64,000 nt of DNA from Pseudomonas muyukensis (GTDB lineage: Bacteria > Pseudomonadota > Gammaproteobacteria > Pseudomonadales > Pseudomonadaceae): the NCBI RefSeq assembly GCF_019139535.1, contig NZ_CP077073.1, positions 2,012,501-2,076,500 on the forward strand, in the 5' to 3' direction. Of this stretch, positions 51,087 to 60,471 are shown one piece after another. Every line of letters begins with the position of its first letter. Within the stretch, counting starts at the first letter, position 1. Below the pieces are notes generated by a model. The model was not told where the DNA came from. It saw only the letters and a list, made by a program, of their open reading frames with translations, and searched no databases. The position numbers and the translations under genes are program-made.

Positions 51087-53327
51087 ATGGTACAGGTGAG
51101 AGTGCACCAGCCGGTCAACAACGACGGCAGTATCAATCTCGAAGCATGGCTCGATCATGTGGTGAGCGTCGATTCGCAGCTCGATCGCCCGGCGCTCAAA
51201 GAGGCCTGCGAGTTCGCCCAGGAAGTCGAGAAGAAGGGCAACCCGGCCAAGCATTCCTGGGCGGACGGGACATCCAGTTTCCAGGCGGGGCTGGAGATTG
51301 CGGAAATTCTCGCCGACCTCAAGCTCGACCAGGATTCGCTGGTCGCCGCGGTGATCTACCGCTCGGTGCGCGAAGGCAAGGTGACCCTGGCCGAAGTCGG
51401 CCAGCGCTTTGGCCCGGTGGTGTCCAAGCTGATCGACGGCGTGCTGCGCATGGCCGCCATCAGTGCCAGCCTCAGCCCGCGCCAGTCGCTGGTGCTCGGC
51501 TCCCAGGCGCAGGTGGAAAACCTGCGCAAGATGCTGGTGGCCATGGTCGACGACGTGCGCGTGGCGCTGATCAAGCTGGCAGAACGCACCTGCGCCATTC
51601 GCGCGGTCAAGGCTGCCGATGACGAGAAACGCCTGCGGGTGGCCCGCGAGGTGTTCGACATCTATGCGCCGCTGGCCCACCGCCTGGGCATCGGCCATAT
51701 CAAGTGGGAGCTGGAAGACCTCTCGTTCCGCTACCTCGAACCCGACCAGTACAAGCAGATCGCCAAGCTGCTGCACGAGCGCCGGCTGGACCGCGAGCGT
51801 TTCATCAGCGACGTGATGAACCAGCTGCAGAACGAATTGCTGGCCACCGGGGTCAACGCCGATATCAGTGGCCGGGCGAAACACATCTATTCGATCTGGC
51901 GCAAGATGCAGCGCAAGGGCCTGGAGTTCAGCCAGATCTATGACGTGCGCGCAGTGCGCGTGCTGGTGCCGGAGGTGCGCGACTGCTACACCGCGCTGGG
52001 CATCGTCCATACCCTGTGGCGGCACATCCCCAAGGAGTTCGACGACTACATCGCCAACCCCAAGGAGAACGGCTACCGCTCGCTGCACACCGCGGTGATC
52101 GGCCCCGAGGGCAAGGTGCTGGAGGTGCAGATCCGCACCCATGCCATGCACGAGGAGGCCGAGCTGGGCGTGTGCGCGCACTGGCGCTACAAGGGCACCG
52201 ACGTCAAGCCAAGCTCCAACCACTACGAAGAGAAGATCTCCTGGCTGCGCCAGGTCCTCGAGTGGCACGAAGAGCTGGGCGATATCGGCGGCCTGGCCGA
52301 ACAGCTGCGCGTCGATATCGAGCCGGACCGGGTCTATGTGTTCACCCCCGACGGCCACGCCATCGACCTGCCCAAGGGCGCCACGCCACTGGACTTCGCC
52401 TACCGCGTGCACACCGAGATCGGCCACAACTGCCGTGGCGCCAAGATCAACGGGCGCATCGTGCCGCTGAACTACAGCCTGCAAACCGGCGAGCAGGTGG
52501 AGATCATCACCAGCAAGCACGGCAGCCCGAGCCGCGACTGGTTGAACTCCAACCTGGGCTACGTCACCACCTCGCGGGCCCGGGCCAAGATCGTCCACTG
52601 GTTCAAGCTGCAGGCCCGCGACCAGAACGTGGCCGCCGGCAAGACCCTGCTCGAGCGCGAGCTGAGCCGCCTGGGCCTGCCCCAGGTGGACTTCGAGCGC
52701 CTGGCCGAGAAGGCCAACGTCAAGACCGCCGAGGACATGTTCGCCGCCCTCGGCGCCGGCGACCTGCGCCTGGCGCACATGGTCAACGCCGCCCAGCAGC
52801 TGCTCGAGCCCGAGCGCCTGGAGCCGGTCGAGCTGATCCCGCGCCAGGCCCGTGGTATTCGTGCCGGCAAGCGCAGCGACATCCAGATCCAGGGCGTCGG
52901 CAACCTGCTCACGCAGATGGCGGGCTGCTGCCAGCCGCTGCCGGGCGATGCCATCGTCGGCTACATCACCCAGGGCCGCGGGGTGAGCATCCATCGCCAG
53001 GACTGCGCCTCGGTGCTGCAACTGGCGGGCAAGGAGCCGGAGCGCATGATCCAGGTGAGCTGGGGGCCGATCCCGGTGCAGACCTATCCGGTGGATATCG
53101 TCATCCGTGCCTACGACCGCCCGGGGCTGCTGCGCGACGTGTCGCAGGTGCTGCTCAACGAGAAGATCAACGTGCTGGCGGTCAACACCCGCTCGAACAA
53201 GGAAGACAACACCGCGCTGATGTCGCTGACCATCGAGATCCCTGGCCTGGACGCCTTGGGGCGCTTGCTCGGCAGGATCTCGCAGTTGCCCAACATCATC
53301 GAGACGCGGCGTAATCGCACCCCTTGA
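51087..53327 (+). CDS. relA: GTP pyrophosphokinase RelA (ppGpp synthetase I)
   Basis: 746-aa stringent-response enzyme that makes (p)ppGpp from GTP/GDP and ATP on ribosomes stalled with uncharged tRNA. The hydrolase-like N-terminus lacks the HD catalytic motif (AVIYRSVREG in place of HDxxED), and the synthetase domain carries EFDDYIANPKENGYRSLHT with the ExDD motif of synthesis-only enzymes. TGS (about 405-465), a zinc-finger-type CCQPLPGD region (about 615) and a C-terminal ACT domain (about 665-740) follow. ATG 51087 matches the family start MVQVRVHQP. Between rlmD and mazG. Confidence 0.97.
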   Translation: MVQVRVHQPVNNDGSINLEAWLDHVVSVDSQLDRPALKEACEFAQEVEKKGNPAKHSWADGTSSFQAGLEIAEILADLKLDQDSLVAAVIYRSVREGKVTLAEVGQRFGPVVSKLIDGVLRMAAISASLSPRQSLVLGSQAQVENLRKMLVAMVDDVRVALIKLAERTCAIRAVKAADDEKRLRVAREVFDIYAPLAHRLGIGHIKWELEDLSFRYLEPDQYKQIAKLLHERRLDRERFISDVMNQLQNELLATGVNADISGRAKHIYSIWRKMQRKGLEFSQIYDVRAVRVLVPEVRDCYTALGIVHTLWRHIPKEFDDYIANPKENGYRSLHTAVIGPEGKVLEVQIRTHAMHEEAELGVCAHWRYKGTDVKPSSNHYEEKISWLRQVLEWHEELGDIGGLAEQLRVDIEPDRVYVFTPDGHAIDLPKGATPLDFAYRVHTEIGHNCRGAKINGRIVPLNYSLQTGEQVEIITSKHGSPSRDWLNSNLGYVTTSRARAKIVHWFKLQARDQNVAAGKTLLERELSRLGLPQVDFERLAEKANVKTAEDMFAALGAGDLRLAHMVNAAQQLLEPERLEPVELIPRQARGIRAGKRSDIQIQGVGNLLTQMAGCCQPLPGDAIVGYITQGRGVSIHRQDCASVLQLAGKEPERMIQVSWGPIPVQTYPVDIVIRAYDRPGLLRDVSQVLLNEKINVLAVNTRSNKEDNTALMSLTIEIPGLDALGRLLGRISQLPNIIETRRNRTP

Positions 53328-53332
53328 TACCG

Positions 53333-53405
53333 CCCTCGCGGGGCCAGCCCATTCCCACGCTGTCGTGCTGTCGGCGTGGGAGCGGGCAGGCCTTGCGGTG
53401 AGGCC
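53333..53405. repeat. REP-like imperfect pair between relA and mazG
   Basis: CCTCGCGGGGCCAGCCCATTCCCACGC and its inverted partner GCGTGGGAGCGGGCAGGCCTTGCGG flank a short centre. The pairing has several mismatches, so it is a decayed element. Confidence 0.75.
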
Positions 53406-53419
53406 GCTAAGGACAACCC

Positions 53420-54253
53420 ATGACCTACACCCTCGACGACCTGCTGCACCTGATGGCGCGCCTGCGCGACCCGCAACAGGGTTGCCCCTGGGACCTCAAG
53501 CAGGACTACGCCAGTATTGTCCCGCACACGATCGAAGAGGCCTATGAAGTGGCCGACACCATCGAGCGTGGCGATTTCGAGCACCTGCAGGGCGAGCTGG
53601 GCGACCTGCTGTTCCAGGTGGTCTACTACAGCCAGCTGGCCCGTGAAGAAGGGCGCTTCGAGTTCGAGGGCGTGGTCGATTCGATCACCCGCAAGCTGAT
53701 TCGCCGCCACCCCCATGTGTTCCCCACCGGCGAGCTGTATGCGCCGCTGGACACTCCGGCGTTGAGCGAGGCCCAGGTCAAGTCGCGCTGGGAAGAGATC
53801 AAGGCCGAGGAGCGTGCCGAAAAGAGCGAGCCCGCGCAGTTGTCGCTGCTCGATGACGTGCCGGCGGCCTTGCCTGCCCTGTCCCGTGCCGCCAAACTGC
53901 AAAAGCGTGCGGCCACGGTCGGCTTCGACTGGCCCGAGGCGTTGCCGGTGCTGGACAAGGTCCGTGAGGAGCTCGACGAGGTGCTGCAGGCCATGGCCGA
54001 CGGCGACAGTGACGCCCTGGAAGACGAACTGGGCGACCTGCTGTTCGCCACCGTCAACCTGGCCCGGCACCTCAAGCACGACCCGGAAAACGCCTTGCGC
54101 CGTGCCAACCGCAAGTTCGAGCGACGTTTCCGATTTATCGAACAGGCATTGCGCGAGCAGGGCCTGACCCTCCAAGATCGTACCCTCGACGAGCTGGACG
54201 CCCTGTGGGGCGAGGCCAAGCGTCAGGAAAAGAACCTGCCCAGCTGCGGCTGA
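53420..54253 (+). CDS. mazG: Nucleoside triphosphate pyrophosphohydrolase MazG
   Basis: 277-aa two-domain NTP pyrophosphatase that hydrolyses (d)NTPs to NMPs and pyrophosphate and can affect ppGpp levels. Two EExxD-containing MazG repeats are visible: HTIEEAYEVADTIERGDFEH with ELGDLLFQVVYYSQLA (about 35-75), and REELDEVLQAMADGDSDALE with ELGDLLFATVNLARHLKHDP (about 183-225). The site KQDYASIVPH near the N-terminus is conserved. It lies 92 nt after relA across a decayed REP. The relA-mazG order is conserved in many gammaproteobacteria. Confidence 0.96.
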   Translation: MTYTLDDLLHLMARLRDPQQGCPWDLKQDYASIVPHTIEEAYEVADTIERGDFEHLQGELGDLLFQVVYYSQLAREEGRFEFEGVVDSITRKLIRRHPHVFPTGELYAPLDTPALSEAQVKSRWEEIKAEERAEKSEPAQLSLLDDVPAALPALSRAAKLQKRAATVGFDWPEALPVLDKVREELDEVLQAMADGDSDALEDELGDLLFATVNLARHLKHDPENALRRANRKFERRFRFIEQALREQGLTLQDRTLDELDALWGEAKRQEKNLPSCG

Positions 54254-54279
54254 GCTGATGCATAAGTGAGTGAACTTCC

Positions 54280-54819
54280 ATGAGCCTTTCCCTTCGCGAC
54301 CAATTGCTCAAAGCCGGTCTGGTCAACCAGAAACAGGTTTCCCAGGCCAACAAGGCCGAGAAAAAACAGAAACGCCTGGAACATAAGGGCCAGGTCGAGG
54401 TGGACGACAGCCAGCAGCGCCTGGCCAAGCAAGCCCAGGCCGAGAAGGCCAAGAAAGACCAGGAACTGAACCGCCAGGTTCAGGAGAAGGCTGAGCAGAA
54501 GGCCCGCGCCGCGCAGGTCAAGCAATTGATCGAGGCGACCCGCCTGCCCAAGCTGACCACCGAGGACTACTACAACTTCGTCGACGACAAGAAGGTCAAG
54601 CGCATCGCCGTCAACGCCCTGATGCGCAGCAAGCTGAGCAACGGCGCGCTGGCGATCGTCGCCCACGGCGGCGGCTACGAAGTGATCCCGCGCGAGGCGG
54701 CGGTGAAGATCCAGGAACGTGACCCCAAGCGCATCCTGCTGCTCAACACCCATGTCGAGGAGGCGGACGAGGACGACCCGTACGCGGCCTACAAGATCCC
54801 TGACGATCTGATGTGGTAA
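54280..54819 (+). CDS. DUF2058 (YaiL-like) protein
   Basis: 179-aa basic, helix-rich protein. The N-terminal half is a charged coiled-coil (about residues 20-90: KKQKRLEHKGQVEVDDSQQR then AEKAKKDQELNRQVQEKAEQ). The C-terminal half has the conserved YYNFVDDKKVKRIAVNALMR and GYEVIPREAAVKIQERDPKR. E. coli YaiL is a relative; a nucleoprotein or polynucleotide-associated role has been suggested but not proven. It starts 26 nt after mazG and ends at a strong terminator, so it closes the relA-mazG region transcript. Confidence 0.85.
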   Translation: MSLSLRDQLLKAGLVNQKQVSQANKAEKKQKRLEHKGQVEVDDSQQRLAKQAQAEKAKKDQELNRQVQEKAEQKARAAQVKQLIEATRLPKLTTEDYYNFVDDKKVKRIAVNALMRSKLSNGALAIVAHGGGYEVIPREAAVKIQERDPKRILLLNTHVEEADEDDPYAAYKIPDDLMW

Positions 54820-54823
54820 GCAT

Positions 54824-54852
54824 GAAAAACCCCGCCTAGGCGGGGTTTTTTC
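54824..54852 (+). terminator. Rho-independent terminator of the DUF2058 gene
   Basis: AAAAACCCCGCC-TA-GGCGGGGTTTTTT hairpin; A and T runs on both sides make it potentially bidirectional, serving also the convergent small gene at 54866. Confidence 0.95.
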
Positions 54853-54865
54853 TTTGAAGAGGGTG

Positions 54866-55048
54866 TCACTGCGAGGATCGCTGGTTCTCCAGCACTTCCA
54901 GCTCCTGGCGGTACTGGTGGGCCTGGTGTTCGTCGTGGAACATGCCGACCAGTTGGCCTTGCTGGTGTACATCCCAGATCCGCACGCCGGCGGCCAGGCC
55001 TTCGTGGGACATTTTCGATTCGTCGCGTTCGGTTACTTGGACTGTCAT
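54866..55048 (-). CDS. Small conserved hypothetical protein
   Basis: 60-aa soluble protein without a recognised domain. It has a short basic/acidic N-terminus, an aromatic-glycine core (AAGVRIWDVHQQGQLVGMFH) and a helix rich in Gln/Glu (HQAHQYRQELEVLENQ). ATG 55048 has GGAG 8 nt upstream. It converges on the DUF2058 gene and shares its terminator. Coding status is supported by the ribosome site and the compositionally sensible sequence; the function is unknown. Confidence 0.65.
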   Translation of the reverse strand: MTVQVTERDESKMSHEGLAAGVRIWDVHQQGQLVGMFHDEHQAHQYRQELEVLENQRSSQ

Positions 55049-55153
55049 CGTTAAACTCCACTTCTTCAGTTGGCTGCGACAGTGTGTCGCACACCCTCTT
55101 TATAGAGTTTGTTAGCAGGCTAAGTAAATAAAACAGCGATTAAACAAATTTCA

Positions 55154-55269
55154 TGTAGGAGCGGCCTTGTGTCGCGAAAGGGCTGCGCAGCAGCCCCGGC
55201 AATTTCGATGGTGGCTTGAAATCAGGGGCCGCTACGCGCCCCTTTCGCGACGCAAGGCCGCTCCTACAG
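55154..55269. repeat. REP inverted pair
   Basis: Forward and reverse REP units (GGGCTGCGCAGCAGCCCC and GGGGCCGCTACGCGCCCC feet) in the spacer between the small gene at 54866 and the DUF3108 gene. The second unit has GACGCAAGG instead of GACACAAGG. Confidence 0.9.
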
Positions 55270-55288
55270 AGATCGCCGAAGCCCGGGC

Positions 55289-55315
55289 AAAAAAAGCCCC
55301 GCACAAGGCGGGGCT
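55289..55315 (-). terminator. Rho-independent terminator of purM-purN-DUF3108
   Basis: On the minus strand AGCCCCGC-CTTGT-GCGGGGCT is followed by a run of seven T, 23 nt past the DUF3108 gene stop. Confidence 0.93.
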
Positions 55316-55337
55316 TGGGGCGTTGCAGGCAGCGCTA

Positions 55338-56048
55338 TCAGTTACCCTTGACCGCCTTGCCGTCCACCGTGCCATCCTGCAGCACGATCACGTATTCCTT
55401 GCCGTCGGTCTCGACCTGGCGCAGTTGCACCAGCAGGTAGTCCCAGTCCTTGGCGAACCACAGCTCGGTGATACGCTTGCTCTGGCTCGGGTCGCGCACG
55501 CGCTCGACCTTGATCGCCTCGACCTGGCCGGTCTTGGTGGCGACTTTCTCGGCGCCCAGCACGCGGAAGTCGTAGGTGTCGATCTCGTCACCGTCGACCA
55601 CCTGGTAGGTCATGCTCTTCTTGCCGGCGGCCACATCATGCTGCAGCGCCAGCTGGTACGATGACTTGTCCAGCACGCCACGGTTGAGCGGCAGGCTGAC
55701 GGCATCGCCACGGTCGCTGCCGGTGACTTTCTTGCCGGTCCAGTCGAAGGTCAGGTCGACCTTCTTGGCCTTGCCCAGGCCGCCGCGCTCGAAGTGGTAC
55801 TTCTGCGGCAGCAGGGTGTCGTTGTCCATGCGCAGGGTGCTTTGCTCAGTCAGGCTGGCGATCATCATGGAGGCCTTGAAGTTAAGGTCCCAGCTACCGT
55901 TGGCGTTCTTGACCAGGCTGCGCTCGGCGGTGCCGCTCATGGGCAGCTGTTTCCAGTCGGCGGTGTAGCTGGCGGCGAAAGGCTTCAGATCAGCTGCCTG
56001 GAGCGGCAGGGCAAGCACGGCGAGAGCCAAGAGCAGGGCACGACGCAT
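55338..56048 (-). CDS. DUF3108 periplasmic protein
   Basis: 236-aa protein with a signal peptide (MRRALLLALAVLALPLQA, about 18 aa) and no other membrane segment, so periplasmic or outer-membrane associated. The mature part is beta-rich with FAASYTADWKQLPMSGTAER near the start and ITELWFAKDWDYLLVQLRQV near the end, the DUF3108 pattern. Function unknown. It lies 8 nt after purN on the same strand, so it is probably transcribed with purM-purN, and ends at a terminator. Confidence 0.88.
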   Translation of the reverse strand: MRRALLLALAVLALPLQAADLKPFAASYTADWKQLPMSGTAERSLVKNANGSWDLNFKASMMIASLTEQSTLRMDNDTLLPQKYHFERGGLGKAKKVDLTFDWTGKKVTGSDRGDAVSLPLNRGVLDKSSYQLALQHDVAAGKKSMTYQVVDGDEIDTYDFRVLGAEKVATKTGQVEAIKVERVRDPSQSKRITELWFAKDWDYLLVQLRQVETDGKEYVIVLQDGTVDGKAVKGN

Positions 56049-56056
56049 AAATTCTC

Positions 56057-56701
56057 CTAGGATCGAATCAAGTGACCGCTGGCCGCCAGCGGCTGGCCAT
56101 CCAGTAATGCACCCTGTTCGCCCAGACGCAAGCGTCCGTCGGCAAACCAGCGCACCGCCAGCGGGTAGATCAGGTGTTCCTGCCGGTGCACGCGCTGGGC
56201 GAGTGCCTCCGGGGTGTCATCCGTTGCAACCGGGACCACAGCCTGTACGACCAGGGGCCCGCCATCGAGTTCCTCGGTGACGAAGTGCACGCTGCAGCCG
56301 TGCTCGGCGTCGCCAGCCTCCAGCGCACGCTGGTGCGTGTGCAGGCCTTTGTACTTGGGCAACAGTGACGGATGGATGTTCAGCAGGCGGCCTTGGTAGT
56401 GGCGCACGAAATCGCCACTCAAGATGCGCATGAAGCCGGCCAGCACCACCAGGTCGGGCTTGAAGCCGTCGATCAGCGCCATCAGCGCTGCGTCGAAAGC
56501 CTCGCGACCTTCGAAGCCGCTGTGCGACAGCACCGCGGTTTCGATGCCGGCTGCCCGGGCGCGCTCGAGGCCGTAGGCATCGGCGCGGTTCGAGATCACC
56601 GCGCCGATGCGCGCCGGGCTGTCACTGCTGTTGTTGCTGTCGATCAGCGCCTGCAGGTTGCTGCCGGAGCCCGACAGCAACACGACTACATTACAGGGCA
56701 T
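56057..56701 (-). CDS. purN: Phosphoribosylglycinamide formyltransferase
   Basis: 214-aa enzyme of purine synthesis, moving a formyl group from 10-formyl-THF to GAR. The N-terminal phosphate-binding loop is VLLSGSGSNLQALID (about residue 7). Catalytic Asn/His are in GRLLNIHPSLLPKYKGLHTH (about 105-125), with Asp in the conserved HFVTEELDGGP region (about 144). ATG 56701 overlaps the purM stop by one base (TGATG), so translation is coupled. Cytosolic. Confidence 0.97.
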   Translation of the reverse strand: MPCNVVVLLSGSGSNLQALIDSNNSSDSPARIGAVISNRADAYGLERARAAGIETAVLSHSGFEGREAFDAALMALIDGFKPDLVVLAGFMRILSGDFVRHYQGRLLNIHPSLLPKYKGLHTHQRALEAGDAEHGCSVHFVTEELDGGPLVVQAVVPVATDDTPEALAQRVHRQEHLIYPLAVRWFADGRLRLGEQGALLDGQPLAASGHLIRS

Positions 56702-57759
56702 CAGTGTGCCTTGAGGTTCTGCAGCTCGACCTGGGCGGCGCCTTCGGCGGCCAGGTCGATACGGCCGATCACCCATGGCTGCTCGCCGGCGCTGCGCAGG
56801 ACGTTCAGGGCATTGTCGACCTGGTCCTGGGCCACGCAGATGACCATGCCCACGCCGCAGTTCAGCACGCGGTGCATTTCATGCTCGTCGACGTTGCCTT
56901 TGGCCTGCAGGAAGTCGAATACCGCCGGGCGCTGCCAGCTGGCCACGTCGACCACCGCCTGGGCGCCTTTTGGCAGCACGCGCGGGATGTTGTCCAGCAG
57001 ACCGCCGCCAGTGATGTGGGCCATGGCCTTGACCGCGCCGGTCTGCTTGATCAGTTGCAGCAGGGGCTTTACGTAGATGCGGGTCGGCGCCATCAGCAGG
57101 TCGGCCAGTGGCTGGCCGTCGAGCTGGGTGTTGTCGATGTCGGTGGCGGACACTTCGAGGATCTTGCGGATCAGCGAGTAGCCGTTGGAGTGCGGGCCGG
57201 AGGAGGGCAGGGCGATCAGGGCGTCACCCGCGACCACTTTCGAGCCGTCGATGATCTCGGCCTTTTCCACCACGCCAACGCAGAAGCCGGCCAGGTCGTA
57301 GTCTTCGCCTTCGTACATGCCAGGCATCTCGGCGGTTTCACCACCGACCAGCGAGCAGCCGGCCAGTTCGCAACCGGCGCCGATGCCGGTGACCACGGTG
57401 GCGGCCACGTCGACGTTGAGCTTGCCGGTGGCGTAGTAGTCGAGGAAGAACAACGGCTCGGCGCCGCAGACGACCAGGTCGTTGACGCACATGGCGACCA
57501 GGTCCTGGCCGATGCTGTCGTGCTTGTTCAGGTTCAGCGCCAGGCGCAGCTTGGTGCCGACGCCGTCGGTGCCGGAGACCAGCACCGGCTGCTTGTAGCC
57601 GGCCGGGATCTCGCAGAGGGCGCCGAAGCCACCCAGGCCACCCATGACTTCAGGACGTGCGGTGCGCTTGGCGACGCCCTTGATGCGTTCGACCAGTGCT
57701 TCGCCGGCGTCGATGTCTACACCGGCGTCTTTGTAGCTCAGGGAGGGTTGCTTGCTCAT
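56701..57759 (-). CDS. purM: Phosphoribosylformylglycinamidine cyclo-ligase
   Basis: 352-aa AIR synthetase that closes the imidazole ring using ATP. Recognisable blocks are [20 protein letters not shown] at the N-terminus, [14 protein letters not shown] (about 62), [20 protein letters not shown] (about 86) and [18 protein letters not shown] (about 175), all PurM signatures. It begins the purM-purN-DUF3108 unit. The 320-bp divergent spacer to the DUF2066 gene should hold its promoter. Confidence 0.97.
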   Translation of the reverse strand: MSKQPSLSYKDAGVDIDAGEALVERIKGVAKRTARPEVMGGLGGFGALCEIPAGYKQPVLVSGTDGVGTKLRLALNLNKHDSIGQDLVAMCVNDLVVCGAEPLFFLDYYATGKLNVDVAATVVTGIGAGCELAGCSLVGGETAEMPGMYEGEDYDLAGFCVGVVEKAEIIDGSKVVAGDALIALPSSGPHSNGYSLIRKILEVSATDIDNTQLDGQPLADLLMAPTRIYVKPLLQLIKQTGAVKAMAHITGGGLLDNIPRVLPKGAQAVVDVASWQRPAVFDFLQAKGNVDEHEMHRVLNCGVGMVICVAQDQVDNALNVLRSAGEQPWVIGRIDLAAEGAAQVELQNLKAH

Positions 57760-58079
57760 TGATCCAGGCCTTTAAGAGGGAGGGATTCTAGAAAACGACC
57801 ATGACGGCCAGGGCCGACGGGAACGCGTGCGGCTGCCTGTACATCACTGGTCTGCGAAGGCGCGCGATTTTATCAGGGTTGCCCCCAAGCGGCCATCCTC
57901 AGGCCGACGGGCAGGCGGCAAATGTGGGTAAAAAAAGCGCTTTCACCCGCTGCGGCTGGTTGCCGCGCCAGCGCCTGTATAAGGTATAGGCATGGCGACG
58001 GCGTATTCATGCGTACCGCGCGGTCAAAGCCGACAGTTTCGCGCGCGTCGCCCCTTGGTTATCTGGACAGGAATCCCCA
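57760..58079. other. Divergent purM / DUF2066 spacer
   Basis: 320 bp with no believable gene. A TATAAG at 57979-57984 is a candidate -10 for the plus-strand DUF2066 operon, and a GGTAAAAAAAGCGC tract near 57925 is A-rich. I did not find a clear PurR-type palindrome. Confidence 0.45.
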
Positions 58080-59135
58080 ATGCGTCTTTTCAACTACCTC
58101 GCTGGCGCCTGCCTGGCCTTGGCCGGTCCCTTGGCCCAGGCAGAAACCGTCTCCGGCCTGTACCAGGTGCGCGAGCCCCTCGACGGGCAAGGCGGGGAGG
58201 CCCGCACCCAGGCCACCGCCAAGGCCCTGGACACCCTGGTGCTGCGCCTGACCGGCGACCCCAAGGCAGCGCAGAGCGCGGCACTGGCCAGCTTGCGCAA
58301 GGATCCGCAGCAGATCATCAACCAGGTCGGCACCGAGGCCGGGCCGCCCGAGGCGGTGCTGGTCGAATTCGACCCCGGTAGCAGTGAACGCGCGCTGCGC
58401 CAGGCAGGCTTGGCTTTGTGGGGCAGCAACCGGCCGTCGATCCTCGGTTGGTGGCTCAATGACAGTGTCGAGGGCAGTAGCCTGGTCGGCGACGGCCAGG
58501 CTGCCGCCGAGCTGTTGCGCCGCGCTGCCCAGCACCGTGGGCTGCCGCTGCGCCTGCCGCTGGCCGACCTGCAAGAGCAACTGGTGGGCAACGCCGAGCA
58601 TGTCGACGGCAGCGACCCGGCGCCGCTGCGCGAGGCATCCGAGCGCTATGGCGCCGATGCGCTGCTGGCCGTACATGCCCGTGAGGCGGATGGCAAATGG
58701 CAGGGCAAGTGGCAGTTGTGGCTGGGTGACCAGCGCGAGCAGGGCAGTGCCGAGGGCGCCGACCAGGCGGCCCTGGCCGATGCGGTGCTGCTGGCGGTGA
58801 GCAATCGCCTGGCGCCGCGCTATGTCACCCGGCCAGGGGCCAGCGGCGATCTGCAGGTGCAGGTGCAGGGCATGAGCCTGCAGCGCTACGCCGAACTGAG
58901 CCGTGTGCTCGAGCCGTACGGCGCACGCTTGCAAATGGCCGATGGGGCGACCCTGACCTACGGCGTCACGGCCAATCGCGAGCAACTGCGCGCCCAGTTG
59001 AGCCTGGCCAAGCTGCAGGAACTGCCGGCCGAGCCGCAGCCAGCCGCGCCTGGGCCGGCTGCCCAGGGTGAACCCGGTGCGGCTGCCCCAGCCGTTACCC
59101 CAGCGCCGTTCGACGGCCTGCGTTTTCGCTGGTAA
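58080..59135 (+). CDS. DUF2066 exported protein
   Basis: 351-aa protein with an N-terminal signal peptide (MRLFNYLAGACLALAGPLAQA, about 21 aa). The mature part matches DUF2066: VSGLYQVREPLDGQGGEART, TVVLRLTGDP-type segments and VLVEFDPGSSERALRQAGLA. The last ~30 residues are Ala/Pro-rich low complexity. Function unknown. It is followed by a PerM-like permease after 12 nt and lies upstream of hda, a conserved Pseudomonas grouping. Confidence 0.85.
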   Translation: MRLFNYLAGACLALAGPLAQAETVSGLYQVREPLDGQGGEARTQATAKALDTLVLRLTGDPKAAQSAALASLRKDPQQIINQVGTEAGPPEAVLVEFDPGSSERALRQAGLALWGSNRPSILGWWLNDSVEGSSLVGDGQAAAELLRRAAQHRGLPLRLPLADLQEQLVGNAEHVDGSDPAPLREASERYGADALLAVHAREADGKWQGKWQLWLGDQREQGSAEGADQAALADAVLLAVSNRLAPRYVTRPGASGDLQVQVQGMSLQRYAELSRVLEPYGARLQMADGATLTYGVTANREQLRAQLSLAKLQELPAEPQPAAPGPAAQGEPGAAAPAVTPAPFDGLRFRW

Positions 59136-59147
59136 GGAGCACCACGA

Positions 59148-60221
59148 ATGACTGACATGCGTCGCTGGATGTGGCTCGGCGTGGTACTGGTGATCGCCGT
59201 GCTGCTGTATTTTCTGCACAACATTCTCTCGCCGTTCTTGGTCGGCATCCTGCTGGCTTACCTGGCCGATCCGCTGGTCGACCGCCTGGAGCGCATCGGC
59301 CTGTCGCGCACCTGGGGCGTGGTGGTGGTGTTCAGCCTGTTCACCCTGATCTTCATGGCTCTGTTGCTGATACTGGTGCCGATGCTGGCCAAGCAGCTGG
59401 TGCGCCTGTACGAACTGGCGCCGCAGATGCTCGACTGGTTGCAGCACGTGGCGTTGCCCTGGGTGCAAAGCCGCCTGGGCCTGGCCGATGGCTTCTGGAA
59501 GTTCGACAAGATCAAGTCGGCCATCGCCGAGCACATGGGCCAGACCACCGATATCGTCGGCGTGCTGCTGTCCCAGGCCACCGCCTCGAGCCTGGCGCTG
59601 ATCGGCTGGCTGGCCAACCTGGTGCTGATCCCGGTGGTGGGCTTCTACCTGTTGCGCGACTGGGACCTGATGATGGCCAAGCTGCGCAGCCTGCTGCCGC
59701 GCCAGCGCGAACCGCAGGTGGTGGGGCTGGCTGGTGAGTGCCACGAAGTGCTGGGCGCCTTCGTGCGCGGGCAGTTGCTGGTGATGCTGGCGTTGGGCGT
59801 CATCTATTCCACCGGGCTGATGCTGGTGGGGCTGGAGCTGGGCCTGTTGATCGGCATGCTGGCGGGGCTGGCGGCGATCGTGCCGTACATGGGCTTCATC
59901 ATCGGCATTGGCGCGGCGCTGGTCGCCGGGTTGTTCCAGTTCGGCGGCGAGCTGTACCCGATGCTGGGCATCGTCGCGGTGTTCATGGTTGGCCAGGCCC
60001 TGGAAGGCATGGTGCTGACGCCGTTGCTGGTGGGGGATCGCATCGGCCTGCACCCGGTGGCGGTGATCTTCGCGATCCTCGCCGGTGGCGAGTTGTTCGG
60101 CTTTACCGGCGTGCTCCTGGCGCTGCCGGTGGCGGCGGTGATCATGGTGCTGCTGCGGCATGTGCACGACCTGTACAAGGAGTCGGACATGTATGCCGGG
60201 GAGATCGATCCGGATCTGTGA
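59148..60221 (+). CDS. AI-2E/PerM-family inner-membrane permease
   Basis: 357-aa polytopic protein with about 7-8 membrane helices. The family signature lies in the C-terminal half: GLELGLLIGMLAGLAAIVPY and MGFIIGIGAALVAGLFQFG, then VGDRIGLHPVAVIFAILAGG with GELFGFTGVLLALPVAAVIM. The family includes E. coli PerM and TqsA, proposed small-molecule exporters; the substrate here is unknown. It belongs to the DUF2066-perM-hda region and is followed by REP repeats. Confidence 0.92.
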   Translation: MTDMRRWMWLGVVLVIAVLLYFLHNILSPFLVGILLAYLADPLVDRLERIGLSRTWGVVVVFSLFTLIFMALLLILVPMLAKQLVRLYELAPQMLDWLQHVALPWVQSRLGLADGFWKFDKIKSAIAEHMGQTTDIVGVLLSQATASSLALIGWLANLVLIPVVGFYLLRDWDLMMAKLRSLLPRQREPQVVGLAGECHEVLGAFVRGQLLVMLALGVIYSTGLMLVGLELGLLIGMLAGLAAIVPYMGFIIGIGAALVAGLFQFGGELYPMLGIVAVFMVGQALEGMVLTPLLVGDRIGLHPVAVIFAILAGGELFGFTGVLLALPVAAVIMVLLRHVHDLYKESDMYAGEIDPDL

Positions 60222-60471
60222 CCGATCGCGGGGCAAGCTGGCCCCTACGGGACCAAGACCACCCGCAAACCCCGTAGGAGCCGGCTTGCCGGCGAACACC
60301 GGCGCAGCCGGTGCCATCCACCGCAGCGCCTGCTTCGCCAGCAAGGCTGGCTCCTACGGGATCAAGGCCACCCGCAAACCCCGTAGGAGCCGGCTTGCCG
60401 GCGAACACCGGCATGGCCGGTGCCAGCCTGCGCGGTGCCTGGTTCGCCAGCAAGGCTGGCGCCTACAGTGG
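60222..60471. repeat. GCCGGC-type REP array with ~109-bp tandem duplication
   Basis: Facing REP units (GTAGGAGCCGGCTTGCCGGCGA and TCGCCAGCAAGGCTGGC) are repeated: the segment beginning ACCCGCAAACCCCGTAGGAG at 60261 recurs at 60370, offset 109 bp. The whole 60222-60644 gap has no gene before hda; the bases after 60471 hold the hda leader. Confidence 0.88.

Noticed and set aside
50970..53021. 683-codon frame antisense to relA
   Set aside because: Shadow of relA third-position GC; no domain, and relA is unambiguous.
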